A stretch of DNA of 64,000 nt from JAFGSI01 sp041287425 (lineage in GTDB: Bacteria; Chloroflexota; Anaerolineae; Anaerolineales; Villigracilaceae): positions 1 through 64,000 of the forward strand of contig JBEULG010000013.1 of the NCBI GenBank assembly GCA_041287425.1, written 5' to 3'. The notes beneath the pieces are model-generated. The model was not told the DNA's origin and did not search any database. It saw nothing but the letters and a program-made list of their open reading frames with translations. The translations under genes were made by a program, and so were the position numbers. Every line of letters starts with the position of its first letter. Positions within the stretch are counted from its first letter, which is position 1. This document shows positions 50,122 through 59,773 of this stretch, piece after piece.

Positions 50122-52866
50122 TCAGCCTCTGGTCAATGCCAGCACCTGGCGGACGGCCGCCGGTTCCGGCAGGTGAATGCGCAGAAGACGCCGGCCGCGG
50201 GCCTGAAGGGCAGTATAGTCGCCCAGCGCCTGACAGCGCTGGAGCACGCCGAAGGTCACGCCCTGCCCAGGAATATCCACATCCTCGAGCGGGTCGGCGG
50301 TGATTTGCAGGAACAGCCCCGTATTCGGCCCGCCCTTGTGTAATTGGCCCGTCGAGTGCAGGAAACGGGGACCAAAACCGAGCGTCGTCGCGCAGCCGGT
50401 GCGGGCGCGCAGATTCAGCCGCAACTCGGTCAGGACGGCGGTCATCTCGTCCGTGCGCGGCAGGTAGGCGTTGATAGCCACATAATCGCCGGGGCGGGCA
50501 GAGCGCAGGAAAGCCTCCCACAGGGCGGCCAAATCGGCCCGCTCGCCCGCCTGAGTGGCATAGACCCGCAGACCGTTTTGCTCCCAGAGCGGCTCGCCCT
50601 CCTCCAGCCGTTTTGTCTGGCTATACGCAGCCAGCATGGCTTTGGTGCGACTCTTGTTATCCTGCACATCCGGCTGGTCGAAAGGATTGACCCCCAGCAG
50701 GGCGCAGGCGTAGGCCGTGGCCATCTCCCAGCGGTAGAACTCCGGAATCAAAGCATAGGCCGTGGGAATCGGGAACTCCAAAACCGGCTGCCCCGCCTCT
50801 CGCAACCGGCTGACCGCCGCCTGGTACTCGCCCGTCTGGCGCAAATAGACGAATAGCCGGTCGGCGCCGTAATCGGCCGGCGCGCCGACCGGCTCGCCGT
50901 CCACCACGACGATTCCCTTCCCCTGCTTGCCGGACGACTCGGCAAGCAACTGCTCGAGCCAGGAGCCAAACGAGCGCAGAGGGGAATCGGCAATCAGCGT
51001 CAATTTGTCGCGCCCGGCCAGGGCCGCCGCGCCCAGGACGGCCCCCAGCACCAGGCCGGGATTGCGCCCGCCGCTGACCGCCGGGCCGCACTGAGAGGCC
51101 ATGTGGGCGGCTTCGTCGAGCATCGTCTCGAGGTCCAGGCCGAGCAGCGCCGCCGGCAGCAGGCCAAAATGGGTCAGCGCCGAGAAACGCCCGCCAACAG
51201 ACGAATCCGCCAGGAAAGTCTTGCGGAAGCCGCGGGCGTTGGCCAGGGCGTCCAGCGAGGTGCCGCGGTCGGTGATGGCGACAAAATGCTGGCCCACCTT
51301 CGAACCCAGCCGCCTCTCGCCCAGCGCCCAGAAATAGTGCAGCATCGCCGTGACTTCGGCCGTCCCGCCCGATTTGCTGGAGACGAGGTAAAGCGTCTCT
51401 TCGGGCGGAAAACGGCGGGCCGCCTCCAGCACCTGGGCCGGGTCGGTGGAATCGAGGATGGCGAATTCGAAATCCGCCCGCCGGTCGAAGACGAGCGAGA
51501 AGACTTCGGGGGCCAGGGAGGACCCGCCCATGCCGAGCAGCAGGGCCTTGCGCAGACCGGCGTCGCGCACGGCAGCCGCGAAGCCGTTGATTTCGCCGAT
51601 GAAGCGGCGTGAGGTCTCCGGCAGCGTGACCCAGCCCAGGCGCTGGCGAATCTCCTCCTGCCCAGCCGGGTCAGACGTCCACAGGGTCGGGTCCGAGCGG
51701 TGCAGGCGGGCGGGGGCGTCGTCGGCGATCAGGCGGGCGAGGCGGCGGGAGACGTCGGCCGCCAACGGCCCCAAAGCCTGGAGGGCGGCAGCGCGGCGTG
51801 TCTCGATGGTGTTCAGCATGGCCGCAAAGGCATCGGCAAAGGCGCGCACCCCCTCGTGTTCCAATTCTTCGGCCACCCGCTCGATGAAGATACCCAGGCC
51901 GGCCAGTTCTTCCAGCACGCGCCGGGCGCCGTCCAGGTCGGCGGTCAGGGTGCGGGCGACCGTTCCATGGTCTCGGAAGGCTTCGAGCGTCTGAGGCGGG
52001 ATGGTGTTGACGGTCGCCGGGCCAATCAGTTCGTCCACGTAGAGGGTGTCGGGATAGGCAGGGTTTTTGGTGCTGGTCGAAGCCCACAGGGGGCGCTGAA
52101 TGCGTCCGCCGGCGGCTTGCAGGCGGGCGAAGCGTTCGCCGCCGAAGACTTTGCGGAACTCTTCGTAGGCCAGGCGGGCATTGGCAATCGCCGCCCGGCC
52201 GCGCAGCGGCGAATCGGGAGGCAGCAAGGCGTCGATCTTGGTGTCGAAACGGGAAACAAAGAAGGAGGCCACCGAGGCGACCTGCTCGATGGACTGACCG
52301 GCCTGCAGGCGGTCTTCCAGGCCAGAAAGGTAGGCGTCCATCACTTCGCGGTAGCGCTGGAGTGAAAAGATGAGCGTGACGTTGACATTGACGCCCGCTG
52401 CAATCAGGCGGCGCACCGCCGGCAATCCCTGGCGGGTGGCGGGGACTTTGATCATCAGGTTCGGGCAGCCGACCCGCTGCCAGAGGTCGAGGGCCTGGGC
52501 GATGGTCGCCTCGCTATCGTGCGCCAGGGCCGGATCCACCTCCAGGCTGACGTAGCCGTCGCCTCCGCCGGTCTCGTTGTAGAGGCGCAGGAAGAGACCG
52601 CAGGCGGCGCGGATGTCTTCCAGGGCCAGTTGCCAGAAGATTTGCTCGGCCGTCCAGCCGGCCCAGGCCATCGGGACAAGCGCCTGGTCATAATCCGTAG
52701 TGTGGGCGATGGCGGCGTGAAAAATCGAAGGGTTGGAAGTGACGCCGCGGATTTCGCCACGAGCAATCAGCCTGGCCAGTTCGCCGCTTTCGAGCAGACG
52801 GCGCTGGATGTTGTCGTACCACAAAGACTGACCGAGTTCGGTAAGTTGTTTGAAACGAGATGACAT
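50122..52866 (-). CDS. Bifunctional transaldolase / glucose-6-phosphate isomerase
   Basis: 914 residues. Residues 1-360 are a transaldolase (GVTSNPSIFHAAIAHTTDYD; Schiff-base Lys in NLMIKVPATRQGLPAVR). Residues 380-910 are a phosphoglucose isomerase-like SIS domain pair (LGMGGSSLAPEVFSLVF; YLVSSKSGGTAEVTAMLHYF). The fusion links the non-oxidative pentose phosphate pathway to glycolysis. rpiB lies 70 nt upstream on the same strand, so the operon covers three pentose-phosphate reactions. Confidence 0.95.
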   Translation of the reverse strand: MSSRFKQLTELGQSLWYDNIQRRLLESGELARLIARGEIRGVTSNPSIFHAAIAHTTDYDQALVPMAWAGWTAEQIFWQLALEDIRAACGLFLRLYNETGGGDGYVSLEVDPALAHDSEATIAQALDLWQRVGCPNLMIKVPATRQGLPAVRRLIAAGVNVNVTLIFSLQRYREVMDAYLSGLEDRLQAGQSIEQVASVASFFVSRFDTKIDALLPPDSPLRGRAAIANARLAYEEFRKVFGGERFARLQAAGGRIQRPLWASTSTKNPAYPDTLYVDELIGPATVNTIPPQTLEAFRDHGTVARTLTADLDGARRVLEELAGLGIFIERVAEELEHEGVRAFADAFAAMLNTIETRRAAALQALGPLAADVSRRLARLIADDAPARLHRSDPTLWTSDPAGQEEIRQRLGWVTLPETSRRFIGEINGFAAAVRDAGLRKALLLGMGGSSLAPEVFSLVFDRRADFEFAILDSTDPAQVLEAARRFPPEETLYLVSSKSGGTAEVTAMLHYFWALGERRLGSKVGQHFVAITDRGTSLDALANARGFRKTFLADSSVGGRFSALTHFGLLPAALLGLDLETMLDEAAHMASQCGPAVSGGRNPGLVLGAVLGAAALAGRDKLTLIADSPLRSFGSWLEQLLAESSGKQGKGIVVVDGEPVGAPADYGADRLFVYLRQTGEYQAAVSRLREAGQPVLEFPIPTAYALIPEFYRWEMATAYACALLGVNPFDQPDVQDNKSRTKAMLAAYSQTKRLEEGEPLWEQNGLRVYATQAGERADLAALWEAFLRSARPGDYVAINAYLPRTDEMTAVLTELRLNLRARTGCATTLGFGPRFLHSTGQLHKGGPNTGLFLQITADPLEDVDIPGQGVTFGVLQRCQALGDYTALQARGRRLLRIHLPEPAAVRQVLALTRG

Positions 52867-52936
52867 GGGCTTCCTCTGGTCTTGGAAATCGAAACAAGGC
52901 CTGCCGGCCTCGGCGGGGAGAAGAGCCGCCTCGGGT

Positions 52937-53395
52937 TCAGCGCCGCGCCTCGAGGGCGTGAATCTTGGCTACCCGCCGGGCGTGGCGCTCCTGACCGGGG
53001 TCGTGGCCGATGAAGCGGGCCGCCAGGAAAGCGGCAACGATTTCACGCGCCAGTTCCGGGCCGATGATGCGCGCCCCCAGGCACAAGACATTCATTTCAT
53101 CGTGTTCGACGCCCTGATGAGCAGAATAGACATCGTGACAGAGACAGGCATAGACGCCGGTCATCTTGTTGGCGGCAATACACGCTCCGACCCCCGAACC
53201 GCAGATGAGAATGCCCCGCTCCGCTTCCCCGGTCTGGATGGCGCGGCCGACCTTCTCGGCGTAATCGGGGTAATCAACCGGCTCGGACGAATGGACGCCC
53301 AAATCGAGAGGCGTATGCCCGGCGCGGCGCACCGAATCCAGGACGAGTTCTTTCAGCGGGTATCCAGCGTGGTCACAGGCAACGGCGATTTTCAT
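52937..53395 (-). CDS. rpiB: Ribose-5-phosphate isomerase B
   Basis: 152 residues. MKIAVACDHAGYPLKELVLD, then VDYPDYAEKVGRAI, and the catalytic Cys loop GILICGSGVGACIAANK. It interconverts ribose 5-P and ribulose 5-P. The start at 53395 matches the family N-terminus; a longer frame from 53464 is rejected. It is followed by the tal-pgi fusion. Confidence 0.95.
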   Translation of the reverse strand: MKIAVACDHAGYPLKELVLDSVRRAGHTPLDLGVHSSEPVDYPDYAEKVGRAIQTGEAERGILICGSGVGACIAANKMTGVYACLCHDVYSAHQGVEHDEMNVLCLGARIIGPELAREIVAAFLAARFIGHDPGQERHARRVAKIHALEARR

Positions 53396-53458
53396 GGCAA
53401 AGTCCTTGGCAGGAATTTTACCATGCCCAACCGACCGCAAAGTGGGAGAAACGGATGT

Positions 53459-53487
53459 TTGCATTTCGGGGATTTCTATGCAATAAT
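53459..53487 (+). promoter_or_regulatory. Promoter of the small membrane protein / coiled-coil gene pair
   Basis: TTGCAT (53459-53464), 17 nt, AATAAT (53482-53487). Confidence 0.55.
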
Positions 53488-53531
53488 AGTCCAGGCAAGT
53501 ATCCTGTCCCCTATTTCACTTTGGAGGAAAA

Positions 53532-53897
53532 ATGTGTCTGTTATTCTTTGAAATCGCCCTCTTCGTCAGCGGCCTGATTGCACTGATTACCGCGAAATTC
53601 CCTCTCAACAAGGGGATCGTTTTGACCGGCCCCAAGGCGCGCATCGCCGGTGTCATCTTGATGCTGCCGATTCCGCTGGCAATCGGTGCGGGAGCGATCG
53701 TCGGCGTCATGATGGGAACGGGCGCCCTGCCCTACAGCGTCCAGGATTACATTCCCTGCATCGAAATCGCAATCGTCCTGGTCTGTGCGGCCGGTGCTTA
53801 CGCCTTCGCCTATGCCAACAAGCCAAGCGCACAGCCGCCGCAGGAACCGCCGAGCATTCCGCCGCAAGAGCCGCCAGCCGTCCCCCCCGCGCCGTAA
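53532..53897 (+). CDS. Small membrane protein with Pro-rich tail
   Basis: 121 residues with three TM segments (about 2-20, 36-60, 75-95), then a cytoplasmic or external Pro/Gln/Glu-rich tail repeating PPQEPPSIP. GGAGG precedes the start. Family unknown. It is 23 nt upstream of the coiled-coil/zinc-ribbon gene and shares its promoter, so a membrane anchor role for that protein is possible. Confidence 0.7.
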   Translation: MCLLFFEIALFVSGLIALITAKFPLNKGIVLTGPKARIAGVILMLPIPLAIGAGAIVGVMMGTGALPYSVQDYIPCIEIAIVLVCAAGAYAFAYANKPSAQPPQEPPSIPPQEPPAVPPAP

Positions 53898-53920
53898 GAT
53901 TCTGCATCTGAAGAGGAGAC

Positions 53921-54991
53921 ATGACAACGCCCCCACCTAACCCCATGCAACAATTGGCCAGCGAAATCAGCGCCCTGCAAAGTAAGATTAGCCAACTACA
54001 GGCAGGCGTGCGGTTGACAAGTGCCCGCGACGCGGTTGAGGATCTGCAGACCAAGGTCAGCAGCATGGCGCAGCGCATCGCCGGCCTGCGTCAGCGCGGT
54101 TATGTCTTCGAGAAAGGGCTGGAGGATCAGGCCGCCGACTTCGTCAGGCAATGGCAGGGACTTTACGCCTCCGTCCAGCAACAAATCAACGTGCAAGCAG
54201 CCCAATTACAAGCCGGGCTGCGTCCGCTGGAGGCGCAGATGAACCAGTTGGGCGGGCTACGCAACAACCCGGTCGCGGCCCGGCCGCTGGTGGCCAGCCT
54301 GAAAACCGCCGTTGCGACCCTGGAAGGAAAGGTCGACGCTGCCGAGCGGACGATTGGGGGCATGTACGACCAATTCAGCAATCAGGTGGGGCAGGTGGAC
54401 CGCCATCTGAATGACATTGACCGCCTCCTGAATGACCTGGCAGAGGCCAGTTTCCCGTTGCTGCCCACCGAAGCCGGCATCGCCTCCGTCAAGGCCATCT
54501 GGTGTAAAACCGGCAAAGAGCAGAAAGACGACCCAGAGGGGGTACTCTTTTTGACCGACCAGCGCCTGATTTTCGAACAAAAAGAAGAGGTGGCGACCAA
54601 GAAAGTCTTGTTCGTCGCTACCGAAAAGCGCAAGGTGCAGGCTCTGCAATGGGAGGTGCCGGTGGCGTTGGTGGACCGCGTCCAAACCAGCAAACAGGGG
54701 TTGTTGAAGAATGAGGACCACATCGAGGTGCGGTTTCTCTCTGGCGCGCCGCGCGACGTCGTTCATCTCCACATCTGGGAATCGTGCGAACAGTGGCAGG
54801 GGCTGATCAACCGGGCCAAGGCCAAGGAGTTCGACAAGGATCGCGCCGTCGCCATCGACCAGAGCGAGGTGGACAAGGTCAAGGCGGCACCCAGTCAGTG
54901 CCCATCCTGTGGGGCCAACATCAATCAAATGATTTTGCGCGGGCAGGATACGCTCAAATGTGAATACTGCGGTTATGTCATCAGGTTGTGA
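53921..54991 (+). CDS. Coiled-coil protein with PH-like domain and C-terminal zinc ribbon
   Basis: 356 residues. Residues 8-175 are long amphipathic helices with heptad patterns (LASEISALQSKISQLQAGVR; LVASLKTAVATLEGKVDAAE). A beta domain follows (GVLFLTDQRLIFEQKEEVAT, then VALVDRVQTSKQGLLKNEDH), resembling bacterial PH/GRAM domains in which a FLTDQRLIF-type strand is common. The C-terminus is a zinc ribbon, CPSCGANINQMI then CEYCGYVI. No enzymatic motif is seen. The layout suggests a scaffold or sensor at the membrane, paired with the preceding small membrane protein. Confidence 0.75.
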   Translation: MTTPPPNPMQQLASEISALQSKISQLQAGVRLTSARDAVEDLQTKVSSMAQRIAGLRQRGYVFEKGLEDQAADFVRQWQGLYASVQQQINVQAAQLQAGLRPLEAQMNQLGGLRNNPVAARPLVASLKTAVATLEGKVDAAERTIGGMYDQFSNQVGQVDRHLNDIDRLLNDLAEASFPLLPTEAGIASVKAIWCKTGKEQKDDPEGVLFLTDQRLIFEQKEEVATKKVLFVATEKRKVQALQWEVPVALVDRVQTSKQGLLKNEDHIEVRFLSGAPRDVVHLHIWESCEQWQGLINRAKAKEFDKDRAVAIDQSEVDKVKAAPSQCPSCGANINQMILRGQDTLKCEYCGYVIRL

Positions 54992-55008
54992 ACACCTGGC
55001 ATAGCAAA

Positions 55009-55045
55009 GACTTCCGGGAGGCGTACTCCCGGAAGTCTCGCTTTT
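55009..55045. terminator. Intrinsic terminator after the coiled-coil gene
   Basis: GACTTCCGGGAG (55009-55020) pairs perfectly with CTCCCGGAAGTC (55026-55037), followed by TCGCTTTT. It is convergent with the sulfur cluster and may serve both strands. Confidence 0.8.
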
Positions 55046-55136
55046 AACCGATGTTCGTCACTGCCTCGCCAGCCGTTTTGGCGCCAGGGCTTTTTAATCC
55101 CCAGCCGGGGAGGGCAGGCAGTTACCGAGCTTGTTC

Positions 55137-56414
55137 CTACCCGCAGCCGCCGCCGGAGGGGCCTCGCCGGCGCTCCAACTCGATGCGCGGGGTGTATTCG
55201 ATCTCCCATTCATGCGGATTGGGATCGGCAGCCTCATAGCGGTCGCCTAGCGCGGCGGGGAAGGAGTAATCCAGCCGGTCGGCCGCGCCCGGCACGGGGG
55301 TCGGGAGGATATCGGCCTCGCCTTGCCCAAAGACAGCAATCCAGTTGTTGATTCCGCCTTCGAGGATATATACGTTGGGCACCGACTCGGCCACCAACAG
55401 ACGCCAGGCATCGGTGGCAGCGGCCTCGTCATTGCTCATCACGACCACGATGGTGCGGTTGGCATCGGCGGCCAACAGAGAGGGAACGACGTCGGGCAGT
55501 TGGTCCAACGGCGTCCAGCGGGCGCCGCGGATGTGGAACAGGTTGTAATCGGCCTCGCTGCGCACATCGAGCATGATGGTGCTCAGGCGCGGGTCGGCCA
55601 GCGTGTCCAACAATTCGGCCGGGTGAATCTGGACCAGGCGGTGGACAAGCACCTCTTCGGCCGGCAGGGTCACCTTCTCGCCATCCACCGTGCGGGTGAG
55701 GGTCAGACGGGCGTATTTTTCGGCTGTGGTCGGCTCGCCGAGGACAATCACCGCCAGGGCAATCACGATCAGCGCCGCGGCCCCAAAAATGCGTTGCTTG
55801 GGTTCCTTCTTGAGATCGCGCTTGCCGAAGATGCGCTCCAACTGCTCGGCCCCCCAGAACATGAACAGGGCCATCAACACCACCAGGAGAACCATGACGC
55901 CGGTCGGCAGATGGAAGACATCCATAAGCGTCAGGCGGCCGTAATAGCCGCTGGTGTTCCACCAGGTCCAATACCAGTCCACCGTCTCGCCGAAACTCCA
56001 GATGCCGAAGAGGACACCCAGGGCGAAAAAGATGCCGTCAATCTTCAGGGTGGCCGCCGAGACGAGCGATGTGCCGGGACAGAAACCGCCGATGATGAAG
56101 CCGACGCCCATAATCAGGCCGCCGAGGATGCCCGGCCAGAGATGGGTTTCGGGGACATAGACCAGGTTGAAGTCGAGGATGCCGATGGCGGAGGAGAAGA
56201 AAATCAGCACCATGGCAGTCACGATGGCCCCGAACATCACCTTGAGGACGGTCAATTCCTTGAAATAGAACTGGGCGGCCAGTTTCTTCGAATTGCCGAA
56301 GCCGGAACTTTCCAACACGAATCCGAAGAAGAAACCAATCACGCCGAAGACCAGGTAGGTCCAGGGGTTTTCGCTCAGCGGACGCAGGAAGGGTTCGAGA
56401 GGAAAGAGGTTCAT
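55137..56414 (-). CDS. YeeE/YedE membrane protein fused to a rhodanese-like domain
   Basis: 425 residues. Residues 1-240 hold about seven TM segments with the YeeE/YedE signature GGFCPGTSLVSAATLKIDG, the family that imports thiosulfate (TsuA) or related sulfur compounds. Residues 270-375 form a rhodanese-like domain (IMLDVRSEADYNLFHIRGAR), but the catalytic Cys position reads VVVMSNDEAAAT, with no Cys, so sulfur transfer there is unlikely. The protein ends in GPSGGGCG, providing a terminal Cys. It is the last gene of the ArsR-multiheme operon, 12 nt after the partner YeeE/YedE half. Confidence 0.85.
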   Translation of the reverse strand: MNLFPLEPFLRPLSENPWTYLVFGVIGFFFGFVLESSGFGNSKKLAAQFYFKELTVLKVMFGAIVTAMVLIFFSSAIGILDFNLVYVPETHLWPGILGGLIMGVGFIIGGFCPGTSLVSAATLKIDGIFFALGVLFGIWSFGETVDWYWTWWNTSGYYGRLTLMDVFHLPTGVMVLLVVLMALFMFWGAEQLERIFGKRDLKKEPKQRIFGAAALIVIALAVIVLGEPTTAEKYARLTLTRTVDGEKVTLPAEEVLVHRLVQIHPAELLDTLADPRLSTIMLDVRSEADYNLFHIRGARWTPLDQLPDVVPSLLAADANRTIVVVMSNDEAAATDAWRLLVAESVPNVYILEGGINNWIAVFGQGEADILPTPVPGAADRLDYSFPAALGDRYEAADPNPHEWEIEYTPRIELERRRGPSGGGCG

Positions 56415-56426
56415 GGTGCGCCTCCC

Positions 56427-56981
56427 TCAGTTCCAGAATTTACGCAGGAAGTAGGCCAGGGCATACGCGCTGACAAAGATGCACATCATCAGCGCCCAGG
56501 AGCCCGCCGACAGAACCGCCCCGCCCGAAAGCGCCTGGCCGGAGGTGCAGCCGCGCGCCATGCGCGCTCCGTAAGCCATGATGGCGCCGCCGGCAAAGGC
56601 CATGAACAGGCGCAGGCCGTTCGAGACACGCGGCCCCTTGTTGATTTCGGGCCGCAGGCGGCCGTTGATCAGGCCGGAGACGAAGCCGCCCACGATGGCG
56701 CCCAGCACGACCGGGACGCTCCAGTCATCGAGCGGGTTGAGGCTGCCACCGGCCAGTTTGAGCAGGTAGGGCGTCCGGTCGATGTGGCCGGGGGCGACCA
56801 GGTCTTCGCCCGCCGCGATCAGACGGTTGAGACCGCCCGAGGCGCCCAGACCGTTGCGGGTCAGCAAAAAGGCGACAAACAGCACCAGTCCGAGAAGCGC
56901 CCCGCCCAAATAGGGGTGAATATAGGGCTTCTCACGAATGCCAAACAGCCCTTTTCTTGGTTTCTCAGGAGCAACAGCCAT
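56427..56981 (-). CDS. YeeE/YedE-family membrane protein (half-size)
   Basis: 184 residues with four to five TM segments and the second YeeE/YedE signature RMARGCTSGQALSGGAVLSA, whose Cys is typical of sulfur-compound channels. Together with the next gene, which carries the FCPGT signature, it would make up one full TsuA-like transporter split over two genes. It starts 2 nt after the stop of the cytochrome fusion. Confidence 0.88.
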   Translation of the reverse strand: MAVAPEKPRKGLFGIREKPYIHPYLGGALLGLVLFVAFLLTRNGLGASGGLNRLIAAGEDLVAPGHIDRTPYLLKLAGGSLNPLDDWSVPVVLGAIVGGFVSGLINGRLRPEINKGPRVSNGLRLFMAFAGGAIMAYGARMARGCTSGQALSGGAVLSAGSWALMMCIFVSAYALAYFLRKFWN

Positions 56982-56983
56982 AA

Positions 56984-59755
56984 TTATTTCTCCTTTCGGC
57001 TCAAGTTCGGTTCTTCCGCCGTCTCATATACCTCGACATCCTCCCAGCCGGTGACCATGGCCTTGATGCTGTCGAGGGGACGCGGCCCGCCGGTGGTGGT
57101 CAAGTAAACATGAGCCACGATGAAAGCGGCGAAGAGCCAGGCAATCAGCGTATGGAAGGGAGCCAGGCCAGCCAAACCGCCAAACATACCGGCATACTGC
57201 GGCCAGCGCTGGATTCCCCACATCAGGATACCGCTCAGGCCCTGGAGCGGAAGCAAGACGTTGAGAATGGCAATGTAGGTGACCTGTTGAAGCGGGTTCA
57301 TCTTCCGTTCCGGATTCTTCTCGAAGGGATGCGGTTCCTGTTTGAAGATGCCGCGCAGGTAATACAGAGCCTGCCGAATGGCGTCATCGAAAAAGCCGCG
57401 CGGCCGGGGCAGGAACTGCTTGATTTTGCCGCTGGCCAGGTGATAGAACAGCGACAGGGCAGCATTGAGCGCCAGCAGCACCGCCAGCACGTTGTGCATG
57501 ATGACCATGCCGCGGAACGAGAAGATGCCAAACACGTCCGGCCGATGGATGACGAGGCCGCTGAAGAGCAGCAAAACGATGGCCAGCGTTTGCAGCCAGT
57601 GCCACAGCCGTTCATACGCCTCGTACATGTACACGCGCTTCAGACGCGGCGTGTGTTTCGGGCGGCGCAAAGCGGCATAGAAACGCAGCCCGCTATGCCC
57701 GGCCACCGCGCCAAGCACGCCCAGGAAGAGCAGGCCGCCGGTCCAGTCCACCCAGGCCACGCGGCTGTGGCCGAAGATGTAAGTATCCGCTGGTTCGGGC
57801 CGCAGGTACAGGGCGCCGTCCTCCCCCACGTAGATTTCGCCGTCCATCGCGACGTTCGTCTCGTTCACCAACTCCGGCAAAATGCCGTCTGGCGCGTAGG
57901 CGGCCAGTTGAATGGGCTGGGTGATGCGCGACTGCGCAGCATGGCAGGTCTCACAATCATCGAGCGCCCACTCGCCAGCGGCGATATTGTGATTGACGCT
58001 GTACGGATAGACCTGCCCGACAATGTGCGGATTGCTCAATCCCAGGCCACTCAGCCGGGCCGCGACTGCCGCCTGTTTCTCGTCCGAATCGATGACCAGT
58101 TCGGCAGAAGTCAAGCGACCGTCGCCGTCGGAATCGAAGGCAGCCAGAATCTCCGGCGCATAGGCCTCGCCGGCGAAATACGCCGCCCGCAAATCCACCT
58201 GCCGGACGGGCAGCGTCTGTCCGCCCGAATCTTCATACACCCAGAACCAGACGGTAATCAGGTTGTAGGGAGCCAGCAGGGTATCGCCGTCCACATTCTG
58301 GCGCTGCAACAGCGCCGGCTGGTAGCCGCTGACCAGTTGGGTCGGCGAGTCGCCCAGCCCCTCCACGCCGCGGCAGGAGATGGCCGGCTGCTGATCGGCA
58401 GTCAGCACGGTCCAGTCATAGGATTGGATGGCAGGAGCGTACAACTGCGGAATGTGACAGGTCTCGCAGGCGACCACGTCCATGTGACGGGCGGTGTAGG
58501 GCAGCCAATCGGCGTGTGTCGCCAGGGCGTCGTGACATGATTCACACCGCCGCATCGTACCTTTCAACTCCGGGGCGACGTTGTATTGGGCGCTCTGGCC
58601 GCGGGCGAAATTGTGATCCGGCCGCAGCAAATATTCTCCCAGTTCGAGGCGGCGCGGGTCGAACAGCAAGCCTTCTGGCCGCGTGGCAGCCGACTCGCTG
58701 TAATAGACCGGGTTGTTGAGCGAGAAATGGCAATCGGTGCAATCCAACTGCCGCTCGGCGTGGATATCCCAGGAGCGGGCGAGGGCCTCCTTGCCCTGCA
58801 AATTGACGCCCGACTGGTTGATGCGGCGCGGCGAAATCACCTGGCCGGTGAGCGCCGTCTGCGGGTAGGAGAGGTCATTGCAGGCCGAAAGAGTCAGCGG
58901 CTCGTCGGTCACCTGAACCGTACCGTGACAGGCGGCGCAGTTGGCGTTGGTGGGGTCCTGAATGCCCACATATTCCGGGCGCAGTTTGCCCTCGGCATCG
59001 AAGGCGGCCGGATTCCAGACGTAGGTGCCGCTGGCCGAGCGGGAAAGCAGCCCAGAGCCTGCCAGCGTGGCCGTGTTGGCCCAGGCAAAATCACCGGCGC
59101 GAATCGCCTCCAGGCGCGCTGCGTTGTTCGGGGACTCGGTGTGGCACAGGAAGCAGTTCATCTCGATGACGCCCGATGCGCTCCAATCCCAGGCCAGCGC
59201 TTGGCCGGTTTCGGGGTCGAGGATGGCCGTGTCGGGATTGTCCGCCGCGGGCTGCTCCTCCAGGAGCGAAACGCCGGAGCGGGAAGTCGTCGCCGGGCCG
59301 CCGCCTGCGTGCAGGGGGCCGTAGAGGAGCACCCATTCGGGCGTCCCCAAATCGAAGCGCTCGTCGCCGGGACGCGAGAGATAGCGGTAAGTCAGCGGAT
59401 CCCAGCCCCCGTAGATGCCGCCGCTCAGGCTCCAATCGTCGGAGGCACTGCCTGGCGCGGCGAGAATCTCGCTCAGGCCGACGTCGGCATGGTAACTGTG
59501 ACCGGCGATGAAGTCGGTGTCATGGCACTGGCCGCAGGTCTGCATGGTCGAGACCGGCGCGCCGCTTTCCAGGACATTGACGCCATTGGCGTCCAACAGA
59601 GCAAAGGTCGGGTGCAGCGGCGAGGCCTGATCCGCCGGGACCTGCGCACCGCCCGCCGCGACGCGGGCGATTCCCAGCCCCAGGGCAGCCAGCGCCAGGA
59701 GCGCGCCGCCGAGGCCGAACCATATTCGAGGAGATAGGCGTCGAAAAACAGGCAT
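56984..59755 (-). CDS. Heptaheme cytochrome c fused to a cytochrome b561-type membrane domain
   Basis: 923 residues. An N-terminal TM/signal (about 10-35) leads into an external domain with seven CXXCH haem sites: CGQCH, CFLCH, CAACH, CTDCH, CESCH, CETCH and CETCH. An EF-hand-like loop DSDGDGRLTSAE lies near residue 550. From about 690 there are five TM segments with His residues (YEAYERLWHWLQTLAIVLLL; GMVIMHNVLAVLLALNAALS; HTLIAWLFAAFIVAHVYLTT), matching di-haem cytochrome b of thiosulfate reductase or formate dehydrogenase type. It is inferred to move electrons between the quinone pool and external sulfur compounds, with the octaheme protein encoded upstream. Confidence 0.85.
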   Translation of the reverse strand: MPVFRRLSPRIWFGLGGALLALAALGLGIARVAAGGAQVPADQASPLHPTFALLDANGVNVLESGAPVSTMQTCGQCHDTDFIAGHSYHADVGLSEILAAPGSASDDWSLSGGIYGGWDPLTYRYLSRPGDERFDLGTPEWVLLYGPLHAGGGPATTSRSGVSLLEEQPAADNPDTAILDPETGQALAWDWSASGVIEMNCFLCHTESPNNAARLEAIRAGDFAWANTATLAGSGLLSRSASGTYVWNPAAFDAEGKLRPEYVGIQDPTNANCAACHGTVQVTDEPLTLSACNDLSYPQTALTGQVISPRRINQSGVNLQGKEALARSWDIHAERQLDCTDCHFSLNNPVYYSESAATRPEGLLFDPRRLELGEYLLRPDHNFARGQSAQYNVAPELKGTMRRCESCHDALATHADWLPYTARHMDVVACETCHIPQLYAPAIQSYDWTVLTADQQPAISCRGVEGLGDSPTQLVSGYQPALLQRQNVDGDTLLAPYNLITVWFWVYEDSGGQTLPVRQVDLRAAYFAGEAYAPEILAAFDSDGDGRLTSAELVIDSDEKQAAVAARLSGLGLSNPHIVGQVYPYSVNHNIAAGEWALDDCETCHAAQSRITQPIQLAAYAPDGILPELVNETNVAMDGEIYVGEDGALYLRPEPADTYIFGHSRVAWVDWTGGLLFLGVLGAVAGHSGLRFYAALRRPKHTPRLKRVYMYEAYERLWHWLQTLAIVLLLFSGLVIHRPDVFGIFSFRGMVIMHNVLAVLLALNAALSLFYHLASGKIKQFLPRPRGFFDDAIRQALYYLRGIFKQEPHPFEKNPERKMNPLQQVTYIAILNVLLPLQGLSGILMWGIQRWPQYAGMFGGLAGLAPFHTLIAWLFAAFIVAHVYLTTTGGPRPLDSIKAMVTGWEDVEVYETAEEPNLSRKEK

Positions 59756-59773
59756 GGTGTCATCCCTCCCAGG

